From an uncultured Clostridia bacterium (lineage in GTDB: Bacteria; Bacillota; Clostridia; Christensenellales; Borkfalkiaceae), in NCBI GenBank assembly GCA_947626005.1, contig CANQQM010000001.1, forward strand, positions 1-35,495: 35,495 bases of DNA. The letters run 5' to 3'. A program made the translations under genes and the position numbers. Positions 33,901 to 35,495 of the stretch are shown here, one piece after another (the stretch's first letter is position 1; every line of letters starts with the position of its first letter). Below the pieces are notes generated by a model. The model ran no database searches. It was not told where the DNA came from and was given only the letters and a program-made list of their open reading frames with translations.

Positions 33901-35495
33901 CGGCTGCGGCCTCCTCGAGGGCGTGTACTTCCCCGCGACCGAATCCATCGGCGCCCGCTGCTTTGCACAGTGCATCAGCCTTGTCTCGATCGGCGACATG
34001 CCCGCCCTCTCCTTCATCGGCTCGGATGCGTTCGAATCCTGCTCCTCCCTCGAGAGCTTCGTCGTCCCGACGACGGTCACCGAAGTGGAGGCGGGGATGT
34101 TCTCGGGCTGCGGGCTCACCTCGATCACCCTCCACGAGGGGGTCAAGAAGATCGGCAAAGACGCCTTTAAGGACTGCACCGTCCTCGAGGAGATCTACAT
34201 CCCGAACGCGGTCACCGAGATCGGCGAGAGCGCCTTCGAGGGCTGTATCGCCCTCCGGGAGATCGACCTCACGGGCACGAGCGCCAAGATCGGCAAGAAC
34301 GCCTTTGCCTATTGCACCTCTCTTGCGAGCATCCTCCTCCCGACGTCGGTGGAGGAGATCCCCGAAGGGATGGCGCGCGGAAGTTCGCTTGCGGAGGGGA
34401 TCGAATTCCCCGCGACCGTGACGAAGATCGGCGACTACGCCTTCGCCTACAGCGGACTTGAAGATTACACGATAAACGAAGGGGTGACCAAGGTCGGAAA
34501 GGGCGCCTTCATGGGCTGTGACAACATGCCCTCCGCCTATCTTCCCGACTCGGTCCGCTCCGTCGGAAGGGACGCCTTCGCCGATTGCAGCCAGCTCCGC
34601 ACGGTCGACCTTCCCTTCCTCGGGAAGTCGCCCTCGAACGCAAGAAACGGCTTCTCGTACGTATTCGGCGAATATAGCAGCGTCTCCGTCCTCTCCCTCC
34701 GCGCCCAGAAGAAGATCGCGGGCAACACCTTCAAGGCGGGCAAGTCCAACATAAGAGGCCTCGCCTTCGGCGAAGGGGTCACGAGCATCGCCTCCTCCGC
34801 CTTCCGCGCCTTCACGAGCCTCACGGAGGTCATCCTCCCGACGACCCTCCGCTCCATCGGCTCGAACGCCTTCCGCGATTGCAGTTCGCTCACCGGGATC
34901 GTCCTTCCCGACACCGTCAAGAAGATGGGAACGTCCGCCTTCCGCGGCTGCGACGGGCTCTCTAGCGTCCGCTTCGGGGAGGCCTTGAAGGAAGTCCCGA
35001 CCGACTGCTTCCGCGACTGCGGGAGACTTTCCTCGGTGCATCTCAACGAGAACCTCCGCAAGATCGGCTCCCGTGCCTTCTACAACTGCTCCTCTCTTCG
35101 GAGCATCACCTTCAACAGCGGGCTCGAGGAGGTCGGTTCGCAGGCCTTCCGCCGCTGCAAGCTCACCGAGGTCGATTTGAACGACGGGATCGAAAGGGTG
35201 GGGAGAAACGCCTTCCGCGAGAACGATTCGCTCACCTACGCTCGCATCCCTTCGAGCGCAAAGCACATCGGCGCGTACGTGTTCCGCGACTGCTCTTCTC
35301 TCCGCGAACTCTCCGTTCCCTTCCTCGGCGGGAATATCAACTCGAAGAGCCGTCTCACCTACCTCACAAAGACGTGGACGCTCGAGACGGTGGAAATTTC
35401 GAATGCCCGCAAGATCGGCCGCCGCGCCTTCGACGACTTCAGGATCGGTACCCTCATCCTCCACGGGGACATCGCCGATATTCACGAAAACGCGT
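30932..35495 (+). CDS. Three-pass membrane protein with giant BspA-type LRR ectodomain (partial)
   Basis: An open frame of at least 1521 codons that runs off the right edge, so the 3' end is missing. It starts at ATG 30932 with CGGAG (30919-30923) in front. The N-terminus is lysine-rich (MSKKNKSRNKKKP). A soluble helical region (to about 285) follows, with three hydrophobic segments near 289-308, 318-337 and 361-380. RRRRTKR between the second and third places that loop inside, so the C-terminal part should be extracellular. From about 410 to the end there are roughly 45 BspA-type leucine-rich repeats (LRR_5 family) of about 23 residues, consensus xxIGxxAFxxCxSLxxVxLP. Such repeats bind host or microbial proteins in known adhesins. 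The TIR protein and the giant MBG protein also carry short LRR_5 stretches. Confidence 0.87.
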   Translation, partial: MSKKNKSRNKKKPVEALEEVAAAEGAAAESTESVPEKREHKRIEHPAIKADPSEFLGAREVSPLPNGNILSERFGFRLGYREAGVNCKEKNCFTLLEEKKPVGVIPRLPLSVVWNKACEWTGGDPEAKLGIQRAEWDKVVTLLTKYMKKEGGKSFSARSPALIQDVWQIPELDFFELYLPKATKAVALMDAAIRADIAETEALNARWKKIKNYPHKVMLEEEFGGIFSKADAEVLRANGVQYLNDLKGVGVLDLKNMFLSHTFTRLPEEINAAFKEDLERRKDFRYRFWPFFIGAIALAATTVVDYLYRYTLLKNLPMTAVIFLLLAIWVVTVSLVVRGAARAVRRRRTKRPDYYYFIKPVRVVCSLFAIFSVFAIGSTSLFYERYDDYDDTFYYRNLGEGQIAVAGRFDEEATNLTVPETVNGDTVVRVAPYSFLGLDVGTVVLPDTVTEVGHDAFRGCNELTSVTLPTGLTEIADRLFKGCASLREVGIPSGVTRIGNFAFDECDALGACDLPAATASLGKGAFEGCDALTRVTAEGALTEVKARAFKDCPLLAEVTAGNTDGLLAIEDSTFENCAALLTTNLFDHATTVGSRALAGCSAFASLVLSDDLTSIGEDLLYGCTGLRELTTPFIGEDLTDYQKYDYLFDETTPIERLTVTKATEIAKDAFRGSKTLRTVVLNEVTKLGNRAFSNCSALEYVSCPKVTSVPDEAFADCTLLATFEGIEAITSFGVGAFRYDNMLEVSSLTATEIGNGAFRGCVSIEELTIAPATLGGYAFDSCTSLREVRMQGSATVIPEHAFAYCQSLESIEWTSVTELGESAFDGCRELAAIDLTGVTKLGERALAGCSSLKQVIVPDSVTEMGEELFYGDDSLSLLRLPFVGEKAAKSNKGQLSRFVDRNKSVPLTVDVGASRIYESWFGGMSCVSDVILRNATAIDASSFTDLGGLTSVVLSDSISEIPDSAFFMCGRLTEIEGGAAVKKLGKSAFDGCGLLEGVYFPATESIGARCFAQCISLVSIGDMPALSFIGSDAFESCSSLESFVVPTTVTEVEAGMFSGCGLTSITLHEGVKKIGKDAFKDCTVLEEIYIPNAVTEIGESAFEGCIALREIDLTGTSAKIGKNAFAYCTSLASILLPTSVEEIPEGMARGSSLAEGIEFPATVTKIGDYAFAYSGLEDYTINEGVTKVGKGAFMGCDNMPSAYLPDSVRSVGRDAFADCSQLRTVDLPFLGKSPSNARNGFSYVFGEYSSVSVLSLRAQKKIAGNTFKAGKSNIRGLAFGEGVTSIASSAFRAFTSLTEVILPTTLRSIGSNAFRDCSSLTGIVLPDTVKKMGTSAFRGCDGLSSVRFGEALKEVPTDCFRDCGRLSSVHLNENLRKIGSRAFYNCSSLRSITFNSGLEEVGSQAFRRCKLTEVDLNDGIERVGRNAFRENDSLTYARIPSSAKHIGAYVFRDCSSLRELSVPFLGGNINSKSRLTYLTKTWTLETVEISNARKIGRRAFDDFRIGTLILHGDIADIHENA

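Noticed and set aside
30125-35485. A 1786-codon minus-strand open frame opposite the LRR gene.
   Set aside because: Same codon-bias artefact; the plus frame shows regular LRR repeats, membrane segments and a start with a binding site.
1-35495. tRNA, rRNA, riboswitch or insertion-sequence features.
   Set aside because: I saw no cloverleaf with a GTTCRANNC arm, no transposase motif and no terminal inverted repeats; almost all the sequence is coding.

Overview
The window looks like a chromosomal stretch of a GC-rich Gram-positive bacterium, most likely an uncultured gut-type member of the Clostridia (Bacillota). The grounds are strong AGGAG-type ribosome binding sites, TTGACA/TATAAT promoters, and BspA-type leucine-rich, InlB-type and MBG-type surface repeats. 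The taxon is an inference; no RNA gene or housekeeping marker is present to fix it.

Region A (1-5190) is a small divergent module with lower GC and more mixed codon use than the rest. It holds an XRE repressor (minus strand) facing a 1534-residue membrane protein with a zinc ribbon, a TIR domain, one membrane segment, BspA-type leucine-rich repeats, eight 51-residue helical repeats and a very glycine-rich tail. The 97-base gap between them carries a consensus sigma-70 promoter with a palindromic operator in its spacer and a reverse-complement copy 31 bp away. Nearly identical 62-bp terminator repeats bound the module on both sides.

Region B (5257-35495) reads as one long plus-strand operon of at least fourteen genes with short gaps or overlaps and one clear promoter in front. 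It starts with an SPFH/flotillin-like protein, then two related coiled-coil proteins. Next come two cassettes with the same logic: a small ESCRT-III (Snf7/PspA superfamily)-like protein followed by an AAA+ ATPase with an N-terminal MIT-like helical domain. Cassette 1 uses a CbxX/CfqX-type ATPase, followed by a decayed tandem copy of that ATPase. Cassette 2 uses a RuvB-like ATPase fused to a PD-(D/E)XK nuclease-like domain. Downstream lie a probable beta-propeller protein, an SNF2-type helicase, an apparently ATPase-dead paralogue of that helicase, a zinc-finger protein, a 2384-residue five-pass membrane protein with about 17 MBG-like repeats, a small unknown protein, and a three-pass membrane protein with a giant BspA-type leucine-rich ectodomain that runs off the end.

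My reading is that region B encodes an undescribed membrane-associated machine. ESCRT-III-like filaments would be recruited by the SPFH protein and remodelled by MIT-carrying AAA+ ATPases. They are co-expressed with a helicase/nuclease arm and with large extracellular recognition proteins. The parts suggest a sensing or conflict (defence) role, but that is inference. The domain calls come from motifs read by eye, without database searches.
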